A stretch of 40,087 nucleotides of DNA from Chloroflexota bacterium. Lineage in GTDB: Bacteria > Chloroflexota > Anaerolineae > Anaerolineales > UBA4823. The stretch covers positions 1-40,087 of the forward strand of contig JAEWYL010000069.1 of NCBI GenBank assembly GCA_023395675.1, written 5' to 3'. The notes under the pieces were generated by a model. The model ran no database searches, had not been told where the DNA came from, and saw only the letters and a program-made list of their open reading frames with translations. Positions 9,035 through 17,172 of this stretch are shown in pieces; within the stretch, counting starts at the first letter, position 1; each line of letters opens with the position of its first letter. The position numbers and the translations under genes were made by a program.

Positions 9035-9847
9035 TCAGGCCAGGGCCAATAAAAGCTCGGCCAGGTCTGCAGCCAGAAAGTCCGGCGGAGGGGACCAGCT
9101 TCCGGCCTGGGCGCGGGTGGCGACGCCCGAGAGCACCAGCGCCGTGCGGCAGCCGATCTGCTGGGCCCCGGCGATATCGGTCTCCAGGCGGTCCCCGACC
9201 ACCAGGGTTTCCTCTGTGCCCACGCCCATACGCTCCAGAGCCACCTGGTAGATGACCGGCATCGGCTTCCCGATTACGAGCGGTTCCTGGTCGGTGGCCG
9301 CCTGCAGCGCAGCCAGGATCGAGCCGGTCCCGGGGATCAGGCCCTGGGGTACAGGCAGGGTGCGGTCCGGGTTGGTGGCGATAAACGGCGTCCCCGAGCG
9401 GATCAACAGGGCGGCCTGCATCAGTTTCTCGTAGGTCAGGGCCCGGTCCAGCCCGACCACCACAGCCAGAGGCTTTTCCGGGCTGCCGGAGGTGGTCCCA
9501 TCCAGCACGCTGAAACCTGCGCTTTCAAGAGCCTGGCGCAGCCCGGACTCTCCGATCATGTAGACCGGTCCGCCTTCCGGGTGGCGTCGCTGCAGCGTGT
9601 AGGCCGTCGCCCCGGCGGAGTTCAAAATCTGCGCCTCCTCCACCTCCGCCCCGAAACGGCTGAGCTTTTCCCGAAACTGTTCGACAGAGAGGGTGGCGTT
9701 GTTGGTCGCCAGTGTAAACTGTAAGCCGCGCCGGCGGATCTCCTGGAACACGGCCGGGAGATCGCCGATGGGCTGCTCCCCGCGCCAGAGGACGCCGTCC
9801 ATGTCGAGGATGAGGGCGCGTAATGGGTTCGGAGCTGGATCAGGCAT
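9035..9847 (-). CDS. HAD-superfamily phosphatase, NagD/IIA type
   Basis: The 270-residue protein has the HAD nucleophile motif D15-x-D17 in ALILDMDGVLW, a TNNAT motif II, and the C-terminal motif IV VVGDRLETDIAGAQ. The cap segment and the TNPDRTLPVPQGLIPGTGSI block mark the IIA subfamily (NagD, 4-nitrophenyl phosphatase, phosphoglycolate phosphatase). Likely role is dephosphorylation of a small metabolite. I chose the ATG preceded by AAGGGA; an upstream extension to 10195 overlaps clpP in another frame and is not plausible. Confidence 0.9.
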   Translation of the reverse strand: MPDPAPNPLRALILDMDGVLWRGEQPIGDLPAVFQEIRRRGLQFTLATNNATLSVEQFREKLSRFGAEVEEAQILNSAGATAYTLQRRHPEGGPVYMIGESGLRQALESAGFSVLDGTTSGSPEKPLAVVVGLDRALTYEKLMQAALLIRSGTPFIATNPDRTLPVPQGLIPGTGSILAALQAATDQEPLVIGKPMPVIYQVALERMGVGTEETLVVGDRLETDIAGAQQIGCRTALVLSGVATRAQAGSWSPPPDFLAADLAELLLALA

Positions 9848-10003
9848 GCTTCCCTTCGGACAGTGGTTGGTGGCGATTTGTACCGTGCGGAAGGCGGGGC
9901 GAAACCGGGCCTTCCCGCCGCGGCACATCCTGGTATGCAGGTTTATTATACGGCAAGGGGGGCGGATTGGCCGGATGCAGGGAGGGGAGGGCGCTTGCGA
10001 ATC

Positions 10004-10034
10004 AAAGGCGGGCAGGGGTTGCCTGCCCGCCTTT
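10004..10034. terminator. Terminator hairpin after clpP
   Basis: AAAGGCGGGCAGG and CCTGCCCGCCTTT form a perfect 13-bp stem with a 5-base loop. It lies about 30 bases after the clpP stop on the minus strand and is followed by TTTGATTC there. Confidence 0.7.
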
Positions 10035-10064
10035 CCGAACAGTCTATCTGACCGGCCGGGACGC

Positions 10065-10700
10065 TTACTTGCCGTTTTCGCCCACGACCGGGGGAAGCTG
10101 CTTCGCTCCCGGCACTTCCATGACCTGATCCACCAGGCCGTACTCCACCGCGCCCTCGGCGTCCAGGAAGAAGTCGCGGTTGGTATCCCGGTCAATCTTC
10201 TCGACCGGCTGCCCGGTATGCTTGGACAGCATATTGGTCAGGAGGTCCTTCAAACGCAGGGTCTCTCGGGCGTGGATCTCGATATCCGACGCCTGGCCCT
10301 GGACCCCGCCCAGCACCTGGTGCATATGGATCGTGGCGTGCGGCAGCGCGTAGCGCTGGCCCTTCGTACCGGCGGTGAGCAGCACGGTGCCGAAGGAAGC
10401 CGTGACCCCGACTGCCACCGTGCTGATGGGGTTCGGGAGCATCTGCATGGTATCGTAGATCGCCAGCCCGGCATAGACCTGCCCGCCGGGCGAGTTGATG
10501 TACATCTGGATTGGGGACTCGGGATCCTCCGCGCTCAGGTACAGGAGCTGGGCCACGATCAGGTTGGCGACCTGGTCGTTTACAGGGGTACCCATGAATA
10601 CGATGCGATTCCGGAGCAGCAGTGAATAGATATCGTAAGCCCGCTCACCGCGAGGGGAGGACTCGATCACCATCGGTATTACAGCTCTCGGGTCTAACAT
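10065..10700 (-). CDS. clpP: ATP-dependent Clp protease proteolytic subunit ClpP
   Basis: ClpP is the tetradecameric serine peptidase that degrades proteins fed by ClpX or ClpC. The 211-residue protein keeps the catalytic triad: S102 in GVTASFGTVLL, H127 in IHMHQVLGG and D172 in DRDTNRDFF. The common QAAS(M)GA nucleophile context is changed to TASFGT, but the catalytic Ser is intact. YINSPGG forms the oxyanion strand. The tig-clpP order is widely conserved; here no clpX follows. Confidence 0.96.
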   Translation of the reverse strand: MLDPRAVIPMVIESSPRGERAYDIYSLLLRNRIVFMGTPVNDQVANLIVAQLLYLSAEDPESPIQMYINSPGGQVYAGLAIYDTMQMLPNPISTVAVGVTASFGTVLLTAGTKGQRYALPHATIHMHQVLGGVQGQASDIEIHARETLRLKDLLTNMLSKHTGQPVEKIDRDTNRDFFLDAEGAVEYGLVDQVMEVPGAKQLPPVVGENGK

Positions 10701-10770
10701 ACTCTGGTTTCCTCTCTAAGGTCGAAACACTCTGGTTCTTCGTTACTATATTCGCTGCCCGGTAGGGGAG

Positions 10771-12342
10771 CTACTGATTTTCCTGGCCGGCGGCGCCAGC
10801 GTTTTCTTCAACGCTGCCCTCATCGCCGCTTGCAGATTCTTCCACCGGCTCGGAGGAGGCCTCCACGCCGGCTGTTTCTTCGGTCTCCTGCGCCGGGGCA
10901 GCTGTTTCGGGAGCCTCAGCTTCTACAGCTCCAGCTTCTGGGGCCGCAGCTTCTGGGGCCGCCTCGCCGCTGCCGGTCGGGGTTTCCGCCGCCTCAGCCC
11001 CGGGGAGGGGCGGGGCGTCGCCGCGGGCAATCTGCCGGATGAGCTCGAACGTCTTCCCCGTCATCATATCCATCATGATGTTTTGAATCAGGTTTTGGAC
11101 GGTGCTCTGATCGGAGAGCCGGCGGGCTTCAGCCTTGGAGAGCACGCGCTGCATCATCTCCATGGTGCGAATGGTCTCGGACTGCACTTCGTCCGGATCC
11201 AGGACGATCTTCTCCGCCTCGGCGATCTCCATCAGCACCAGCTTCCGCTTGAGCTGGGTTTCTGCAGTGGGGCGCACCTCTTCCCGCAGCGCATCCATAT
11301 CCATCTCCCTGGCTTTGAGGTACAGGTCGATGTCCTGGTTTTGCTGCGCCAGGCGGCTGTTAAGCTGCTCGATGGTGCTGTCAATCTCCTGTTCCAGCAT
11401 CTGCGGCGCGTACTTGATGGTGGAGATATTGACCATCTCTTCGAGCACTTTTTCATCGTATTCTTCGTGGTATTGATTGCGAGCCTGGGCGTCCAGGTCA
11501 TCGCGCACCCGCTGGTAAAGCTCTTCGAGGGTGCTGAACTCGCCCGCTGCCTGGGCGAAATCGTCGTTCAGCTCGGGCAGAAGACGGGCCTTAACCTCTT
11601 CCACCTTGACCTGGAACTCGGCCTCCACCCCGCGCAGCGATTCGAACTGGCTTTCCTGCGAAAAGGTGTGGGTGAGGGTCTTCTCATCGCCTGCCGACAT
11701 GCCGATCACCTGGCGGGAGAAGCCCGGAAAAGGCCATTCGGTGGTGGTGTCGGCGGATTCTTCTTCCACGATCACCGGCATGGGGCGCTCGCGCACGAGC
11801 GTCGGGTCCTCGCCTTCGGGCGCCTGGGTGCGCTTTCCGCTCAGGCGGATGTAGACCATATCGCCTTCCTGAACGGGCCGGTCGGCGGGCTCAAGCACCG
11901 CCTGGCGCTCGCGCAGCTCCTGGACGGCCTGCTCAACCGCATCCTCCGTGACGGGTTCGTACTCGTACGAGATACTGACCGAGCGATAATCACCCAGCTC
12001 AACCTCGGCTCTCAGGGGCACCAGGAACTCAAACTTCGGCGGTTCGACGCTCTCGACGTTCTCCAGCGAACCGGGGCCGTAAGGCTCGATGCCGGCCTCC
12101 TCGATTGCCTGGGGGTAGATATCGTTCACCAGGATCTCGGTGGCCTCTTCCAGGATGGCGCCTTCGCCAATCTGGCGCAGGATCATCGCATAGGGCGCTT
12201 TTCCCGGGCGGAAGCCGGGGATCTTTACCTGGCGGGCCAGTTTGCGGGCGGCTCGCTGCTTGGCGTCTTCCATGGATGACTCGTCCAGTTCGACTGTCAA
12301 CCTGGCCTGGTGATCATCACGGATTTCGGTTTCGATTTTCAA
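10771..12342 (-). CDS. tig: Trigger factor with long acidic C-terminal tail
   Basis: Trigger factor is the ribosome-bound folding chaperone with prolyl isomerase activity. The 523-residue protein has the ribosome-binding N domain with the signature PGFRPGKAP (residues 44-52), an FKBP-type domain from about residue 155 beginning VQEGDMVYIRLSG, and the helical C domain to about residue 440. The last 80 residues are a low-complexity Ala/Glu/Pro/Ser tail with tandem AAPEA units, making the protein longer than the usual 430-480. It is followed by clpP, the usual partner gene. A repeat-rich DNA tract encodes the tail. Confidence 0.95.
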   Translation of the reverse strand: MKIETEIRDDHQARLTVELDESSMEDAKQRAARKLARQVKIPGFRPGKAPYAMILRQIGEGAILEEATEILVNDIYPQAIEEAGIEPYGPGSLENVESVEPPKFEFLVPLRAEVELGDYRSVSISYEYEPVTEDAVEQAVQELRERQAVLEPADRPVQEGDMVYIRLSGKRTQAPEGEDPTLVRERPMPVIVEEESADTTTEWPFPGFSRQVIGMSAGDEKTLTHTFSQESQFESLRGVEAEFQVKVEEVKARLLPELNDDFAQAAGEFSTLEELYQRVRDDLDAQARNQYHEEYDEKVLEEMVNISTIKYAPQMLEQEIDSTIEQLNSRLAQQNQDIDLYLKAREMDMDALREEVRPTAETQLKRKLVLMEIAEAEKIVLDPDEVQSETIRTMEMMQRVLSKAEARRLSDQSTVQNLIQNIMMDMMTGKTFELIRQIARGDAPPLPGAEAAETPTGSGEAAPEAAAPEAGAVEAEAPETAAPAQETEETAGVEASSEPVEESASGDEGSVEENAGAAGQENQ

Positions 12343-12460
12343 GGCTACGTTCCTTTTCGTGAGATGAGATGCAGAAAATTATAACTCCCACTCAGTCGGT
12401 GCATTATAACATGCGCCTCTCTGTGGGTTGTGTTAGAGATGTATAAGAACCTGCTTGAAG

Positions 12461-12500
12461 GAAGAGTGGGATGGGAACCTGCGGCCCCATCCCACTCTTC
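12461..12500 (-). terminator. Terminator hairpin after tRNA-Leu
   Basis: Perfect 15-bp arms (GAAGAGTGGGATGGG and its complement) flank a 10-base loop. It lies 27 bases downstream of the tRNA 3' end on the minus strand. The following sequence is CTTCAAGC, so the T-run is poor. Confidence 0.6.
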
Positions 12501-12526
12501 CCTGCGAGGATCTGTCTACAACCTTG

Positions 12527-12608
12527 TGGGCAAGGTGGGACTCGAACCCACACGCCTTGCGGCAATAGATCCTAAGTCTATCGCGTCTGCCAGTTCCGCC
12601 ACTTGCCC
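12527..12608 (-). tRNA. tRNA-Leu (anticodon UAG)
   Basis: The minus strand folds as a class II tRNA: 7-bp acceptor stem GGGCAAG/CTTGCCC, D arm with GGCGGAACTGGCAGACGC, anticodon loop CTTAGGA (anticodon TAG, reading CUA and related Leu codons), variable arm TGCCGCAAGGCG, and T arm with GGGTTCGAGTCCC. Discriminator base is A. The CCA end is not encoded. A near-consensus promoter lies upstream and a hairpin downstream, so it is a single-tRNA unit. Confidence 0.96.
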
Positions 12609-12651
12609 GGAGCATCAAATATTGCGGATCAAGCGCGCCTCGCGATCCAGG

Positions 12652-12680
12652 ATTATACGCGAGGCAGGGGGGAACGTCAA
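12652..12680 (-). promoter_or_regulatory. Promoter of tRNA-Leu
   Basis: Minus strand: -35 TTGACG (12675-12680), 17-base spacer, -10 TATAAT (12652-12657). The transcript would start about 37 bases before the mature tRNA 5' end. Confidence 0.75.
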
Positions 12681-12750
12681 CAAAATCAGGTATAATACCC
12701 CCCCGAAACCTTTGGAACCTGTCCGAAAAGCACTTTTTCATGCTGTGTGG

Positions 12751-12802
12751 GGCGCCGGCCTGCCGCAGGCCTGGGCGCCTCACGTAGCAACAGGATCCTG
12801 TT
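12751..12802 (+). other. Leader palindromes before the 143-residue hypothetical gene
   Basis: The region holds a GC-rich hairpin (GGCGCC-GGCCTGC pairing with GCAGGCC-TG-GGCGCC, 12751-12779) and a perfect 14-base palindrome AACAGGATCCTGTT (12789-12802). A TATAAT box is at 12691-12696 on the plus strand without a convincing -35. Function is unknown. Confidence 0.35.
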
Positions 12803-12835
12803 TCCGATAGATACTTAAAGACCCTGGAGGCAATA

Positions 12836-13267
12836 TTGGGACGTGTGATTAATCCGGAATCGGCCGCGAAGGAACGCACCGTGCTCACTCGCTCGGCTGT
12901 CCTCGCGATCCGAGAACTGATGCGCCAGACCGAGGCCGATACCCAGACGAAAGATCTGGCGGCGTTTATCGCGCTGGCCCTCGAGGGGATCAGCGCAACC
13001 ATCGATTCGTCGGTGGAAGCCTGGGAGAAGCGCGGGTATTGGGTCAAAGCAGACCGCTTCCGGATGGAGTGGCTCTGGTCAGAAAATCTGGGCAGAGCCA
13101 TGCGCCAGGCGGTCCTGGCCGATGATCTGCCCGGCGTGGCCGCTACGGCGGTGCAGATTGCCGCGAAGCTGAGCAAGGTGAAAGTGCCCCAGCGCCACGG
13201 ATTGGGGACGCCCTGGGTGGGCGCTTTCGAACGCCTGAAGGCCAACGGCGCCAACGGGCGCGGCTAA
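12836..13267 (+). CDS. Conserved hypothetical protein, 143 residues
   Basis: This soluble, helix-rich protein begins with TTG, preceded by GGAGG at a 5-base spacing, which supports the unusual start. The sequence has no metal motif, signal peptide or membrane segment. Conserved-looking stretches are RSAVLAIRELMRQ, DLAAFIALALEGISATID, AWEKRGYWVKADRFRMEW and VKVPQRHGLGTPWVGAFERL. I associate this pattern with a hypothetical family in Chloroflexota genomes but cannot name a function. Its stop overlaps the end of the convergent oxoprolinase-B gene by 4 bases. Confidence 0.8.
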   Translation: MGRVINPESAAKERTVLTRSAVLAIRELMRQTEADTQTKDLAAFIALALEGISATIDSSVEAWEKRGYWVKADRFRMEWLWSENLGRAMRQAVLADDLPGVAATAVQIAAKLSKVKVPQRHGLGTPWVGAFERLKANGANGRG

Positions 13268-14862
13268 TCCTCCTCCTGCTGGTCTGCGGGCCGGCCAAAA
13301 CCGCCCCCACCCGGGGTCCGCAGGCTGAGGACGTCCCCGGGTTCCAGGAAGAAGGTCCCCTTACCGGGCAGAAGCTCCTCTTCTCCCCCGCGAATACGTA
13401 CGTTTTGTCCTACCGCCCCCGGCTCGCCGCCCGCCACCCCATAGGGTGGGAAGCGGCGGCGCTCGGTGATCAGGGTCGCCTGCGCCGGAGCCAGCGCCCG
13501 CAGGTCGCGCCGGATGCCGTCCCCGCCTCTGTACCGCCCCCTGCCGCCCGAGCCGCGGCGGATCTCGTAGCAGACCACCTGCAGCGGGTAGGCGTACTCG
13601 AGCGCCTCCACAGGGGTATTCAGGGTGTTGGTCATATGGCTGTGCGTAGCTGGCGGTCCGTCGCCCTGCGGGCCGGCGCCCATCCCCCCTCCCACCGTTT
13701 CATAATACGCAAAGGCTGAATCGAGGCGCGGGTCCCAGCCGCCGATGGTCAGGTTGTTCATCGTCCCCTGGCTGGCTGCCGGAATGCGCCCGGGTACGGC
13801 CTGGGCCAGCGCCCCAAGCAGGACGTCCACAATGCGCTGTGATGTCTCGACGTTGCCGCCCGCCACCGGGGCCGGCGGGCGGGCGTTGACCACCGTGCCG
13901 GGCGGGGCGATCACCTCCACCGGCGCCAGGCAGCCGGCGTTGTTGGGCACGTCCAGCCCCAGCAGGCAGCGAAAGACGTAGTAGACCGCCGAGAGGGTGA
14001 TGGCGTAGACCGCATTCAGGCTGCCCTGGACCTGCGGGGCCGAGCCGCTGAAATCAATGACCGCCCGGTCTCCGGAGATCTGCACCGCGGCCCGGATAAG
14101 GACCGGGTCCGGCTGCAGCCCATCATGATCCAGATAGTCCTCGAAGCGGTACACTCCGTCCGGCAGCTCCTCCAAAAGGCGGCGGGTCATCCTCTCCGTA
14201 TAGGCCAGCAGGGCCTCCATGTAGTCAGCCACTTCCTGGGGCCCGTAGCGCGCCGCCAGCTCCTGCAGGCGCGCCGCGCCGCGCTCGTTGGCGGCGATCT
14301 GGGCCCACAGGTCGCCGGCCCTCTCCTGCGCGGTGCGGACATTCGCCAGAATCAGCTTCCAGACGCCCTCGTTGAGCTGCCCCGCCTCGTACAGCTTGAG
14401 CGGCGGGATGATCAGCCCCTCCTGGTATATCTCCTGCGCCACCGGCATCGAGCCCGGAGTCATACCCCCGACATCGGCATGGTGGGCGCGTGAGGCCACG
14501 AAACCGAAAAGCCGCCCCCGGCCCTCACCTTCAGGGAGGAATACCGGGCTGACCAGGGTGATATCGGGCAGGTGGGTGCCTCCCTGGTAGGGGTCGTTCA
14601 GCAGAATCATATCCCCCGGCTGCAGCTTCGGGTAAGCGCGGACGGCGGCTTCGACCGAGAGCGGCATCGAGCCGAGGTGCACCGGGATATGCGCCGCCTG
14701 GGCGATCATCCGGCACCGGGCGTCGAACAGGGCGCAGGAGAAATCCCTGCGCTCTTTGATATTGGGCGAGTAGGAGGCCCGGCGCAGCACCAGGCCCATC
14801 TCCTCGGCGGCGGAGGCGAACAGGTGCTTGAAGACCTCCAGGCGGATAGGATCGGCTTTCAT
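13264..14862 (-). CDS. Hydantoinase B/oxoprolinase family subunit
   Basis: The 532-residue protein matches the HyuB/oxoprolinase-B family, the partner of HyuA in ATP-dependent opening of hydantoins or 5-oxoproline and related to acetone carboxylase subunits. Typical blocks are NIKERRDFSCALFD, the metal-site-like NDPYQGGTHLPDITL, ASRAHHADVGGMTPGSMP, and the Gly-rich C-terminal RRGSGGRGRYRGGDGIRRD. Length is normal. Its ATG overlaps the stop of the A-subunit gene as ATGA, indicating coupled synthesis of the pair. Substrate cannot be decided from sequence. Confidence 0.93.
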   Translation of the reverse strand: MKADPIRLEVFKHLFASAAEEMGLVLRRASYSPNIKERRDFSCALFDARCRMIAQAAHIPVHLGSMPLSVEAAVRAYPKLQPGDMILLNDPYQGGTHLPDITLVSPVFLPEGEGRGRLFGFVASRAHHADVGGMTPGSMPVAQEIYQEGLIIPPLKLYEAGQLNEGVWKLILANVRTAQERAGDLWAQIAANERGAARLQELAARYGPQEVADYMEALLAYTERMTRRLLEELPDGVYRFEDYLDHDGLQPDPVLIRAAVQISGDRAVIDFSGSAPQVQGSLNAVYAITLSAVYYVFRCLLGLDVPNNAGCLAPVEVIAPPGTVVNARPPAPVAGGNVETSQRIVDVLLGALAQAVPGRIPAASQGTMNNLTIGGWDPRLDSAFAYYETVGGGMGAGPQGDGPPATHSHMTNTLNTPVEALEYAYPLQVVCYEIRRGSGGRGRYRGGDGIRRDLRALAPAQATLITERRRFPPYGVAGGEPGAVGQNVRIRGGEEELLPGKGTFFLEPGDVLSLRTPGGGGFGRPADQQEED

Positions 14863-17027
14863 GCTGGCTCGCCTCCCACGAGGATGATCAGGTTGCCGTA
14901 GGGATCTACCTCGGCCCGGTCAGACGGGCCGGTCCAGATGGTGGTGTCCGTTCGCACCACCGCAGCCGCGCCGCCTATGCGGTTGCCGGGCTGCAGGCGC
15001 TCTCCCCGGTAGAAGGGCGCTTCGTACTGGCCCTCCGGCAGATACACGGGGCGGTGTTCGAGCAGCGCCGGGGAAGGGTCGGAGCCCTGGAGCGGCGCCG
15101 GGGCCAGCGCCGGGGGTGTGGCCGGCGCGGCGGCGCGCAGCCGGGCGTTCACGATCTCGACCGGGGCTTCCGGGCGGATCGTGCCGTAGGCCTGGCGGTG
15201 GATCTGGTGGAAATCCTGAAGCAGGTGCTCTACGAGGGCCTCCGGAGAGGCATTTGCGCCTCCCGCCCAGGCGACGGAAAGCTCATAAGACTGCCCGCGG
15301 TAGCGCATATCCAGGGAGCGCTGGAACTGGATCAAGTCCGGATCGAACCCCTCCCGCTGCAGGTCCTCCAGCCCCTGCGCCTCCAGGCGGGAGAAGACGG
15401 GCAGCAGGCGGCGCGGGGTTTCAGGCCCGGCGGGGAGCATGACGGTCTGCGAGTAATCCCGGATGGCGTCCGCAGCCAGCATCCCGAAGGCCGAGAGGGT
15501 GGAGGCGACCGGCGGGATCAGGACTTTCGGGATCCCCAGGCGACGGGCCAGGGCAGCCGCGTGCAGCCCGCCCGCCCCGCCAAAGGAGAGCAGGCTGAAC
15601 TCGCGCGGGTCGTAGCCCCGCTCGACAGAGATCAACTGCAGGGCGCGCTCCATATGCGCGTGGGCGACCTCGACCACCCCCAGAGCGGTCTGGACCGGGT
15701 CCAGGCGGAGTTCAGCCCCCAGCCGCCGCAGCACCTCCAGGGCGCGCTCCGGGTCCAGCGGCATCTCGCCGCCCAGGAAATACTCGGGGGCCAGCCGCCC
15801 GAGCACCAGGTTGGCGTCCGTCACCGTGGGCCGGCACTCCTCCAGGGGGGCGCGCCCGTAGCAGGCCGGCCCGGGGTAAGCGCCGGCGCTCTCGGGACCC
15901 ACCCTCAAGGCCCCGCCCGGGTCCACCCAGGCGATGGAGCCGCCCCCCGCCCCGATGGTATGGATATCCAGCACCGGGATGCGGATCGGGCAGCCCCCGA
16001 CCACGGCCTCCGTGGTCAGGCGCGGGCTGCCATCAATCAAGGAGACGTCGGTGGAGGTCCCGCCCATATCGAAGGTGATCAGCTTCGGGCCGGAGGGGGC
16101 CTGCGGCGCGCCCTCCCTCCCGCCGGCGGCAGAAGCCAGGGCGGCCAGGTAGCCGCTGCCGGCCACGCCCCCGGCCGGGCCGGAGAGCAGGCAGCGCACC
16201 CCTTCCCGGCGGGCCTCCGCGGGGCTGATCACCCCGCCGTTGGACTGCATCACCCGCAGCGGGATGCGCCCCGCGCCCAGGCCGGGCAAGGCGACCTCCA
16301 GCGAGGCCAGGTAGCGGTCCAGCACCGGGGAGACGTAGGCGTTCACCGCCGTGGTGCTGAAGCGCTCGTATTCGCGGTATTCGGGCAGGATCTCGCTCGA
16401 GAGCGATACCGGGCAGCCTGCGGACCTGAGCCGTTCCGCGATGCGGGCCTCATGCTCGGGATGCAGGAACGAGAAGATCAGGCAGACTGCCACCGATTCC
16501 ACCCCGCGCGCTTCCAGCTCCGGAAGGAGCGCATCCACCTGGGCAGGGTCCAGCGGGTGGAGCACCTGCCCCTCGGAGTCCACGCGCTCGTCCACCACGA
16601 AGCGCAGCTCCTCTGGGATCAGCGCCGGGGGGCGGGTCTGGGCCAGGCTGTACAGCGCCTCCCGGTTCTGCCGCCCGATCTGGAGCACGTCCCGGAAGCC
16701 GCGGGTGGTCACCAGGGCGGTCCTGGCCCCTTTCCGTTCGAGCAGGGCGTTGGTCGCCACGGTGGAGCCGTGGACGATGGACAGCGCCGGGGTAGAGCCG
16801 TCCTGGGCCAGCGCGGAGGCGATGATCCTCGAGATTCCTTCCAGCACCGCCTCAGCCGGGTCGTGGGGCGTGGACAGCAGCTTAAAGGTCTCCACCCGGC
16901 CCTCGCCGGGCCAGAAGAGCACGAAATCCGTGAAAGTGCCGCCGATATCAATCCCGACCTGGAGGGGCCGGTGAGTTTGGGTTCGGTTGGGTTGTGAGTG
17001 GGAAGGGATGGGTTCTCTGGTATCCAA
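14859..17027 (-). CDS. Hydantoinase A/oxoprolinase family subunit
   Basis: The protein starts its conserved region with QVGIDIGGTFTDFVLF, the ATP-phosphate loop of the ASKHA fold, and carries FDMGGTSTDVSLIDG and IGAGGGSIAWVDPGG, all typical of the HyuA/oxoprolinase-A family. With the HyuB partner it should open a cyclic amide at the cost of ATP. No ATG exists close to the conserved start: I chose the TTG at 17027 (722 residues; GGAG six bases upstream). An alternative GTG at 17132 would add 35 residues but has no spaced ribosome site and begins inside the hairpin at 17104-17139. Start confidence is low, family confidence high. Confidence 0.92.
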   Translation of the reverse strand: MDTREPIPSHSQPNRTQTHRPLQVGIDIGGTFTDFVLFWPGEGRVETFKLLSTPHDPAEAVLEGISRIIASALAQDGSTPALSIVHGSTVATNALLERKGARTALVTTRGFRDVLQIGRQNREALYSLAQTRPPALIPEELRFVVDERVDSEGQVLHPLDPAQVDALLPELEARGVESVAVCLIFSFLHPEHEARIAERLRSAGCPVSLSSEILPEYREYERFSTTAVNAYVSPVLDRYLASLEVALPGLGAGRIPLRVMQSNGGVISPAEARREGVRCLLSGPAGGVAGSGYLAALASAAGGREGAPQAPSGPKLITFDMGGTSTDVSLIDGSPRLTTEAVVGGCPIRIPVLDIHTIGAGGGSIAWVDPGGALRVGPESAGAYPGPACYGRAPLEECRPTVTDANLVLGRLAPEYFLGGEMPLDPERALEVLRRLGAELRLDPVQTALGVVEVAHAHMERALQLISVERGYDPREFSLLSFGGAGGLHAAALARRLGIPKVLIPPVASTLSAFGMLAADAIRDYSQTVMLPAGPETPRRLLPVFSRLEAQGLEDLQREGFDPDLIQFQRSLDMRYRGQSYELSVAWAGGANASPEALVEHLLQDFHQIHRQAYGTIRPEAPVEIVNARLRAAAPATPPALAPAPLQGSDPSPALLEHRPVYLPEGQYEAPFYRGERLQPGNRIGGAAAVVRTDTTIWTGPSDRAEVDPYGNLIILVGGEPA

Positions 17028-17103
17028 GCGCGGCTCCGCAGCAGGGGGATGGGGCTGAAACACGCCCCTATTATACGCCTGTGCGCCGCAAAGTTTGACA
17101 TCG

Positions 17104-17139
17104 CCGTAAGGTGCGGGCGGAACCGCCCACACCTTACGG
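17104..17139 (-). repeat. Intergenic hairpin, shared-core copy 2
   Basis: Minus strand: CCGTAAGGTGTGGGCGG pairs with CCGCCCGCACCTTACGG around a TT centre, 17 pairs with one G-U. The core GGTGTGGGCnnTTCCGCCCG is shared with the hairpin at 8905-8942, but the outer stem differs and is still paired. It lies between the radical SAM gene and the oxoprolinase A gene. No T-run follows. Confidence 0.6.
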
Positions 17140-17172
17140 GAATGCAGAAACTTTCTGAAAGATCCCGGAGGT

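Noticed and set aside
9848..10195. N-terminal extension of the HAD protein
   Set aside because: It overlaps clpP in another frame and crosses the clpP terminator; the ATG at 9847 has a good ribosome site.
15054..16997. Long plus-strand frame opposite the oxoprolinase A gene
   Set aside because: It is the antisense shadow of a clearly recognised gene in high-GC DNA and shows no family motif.
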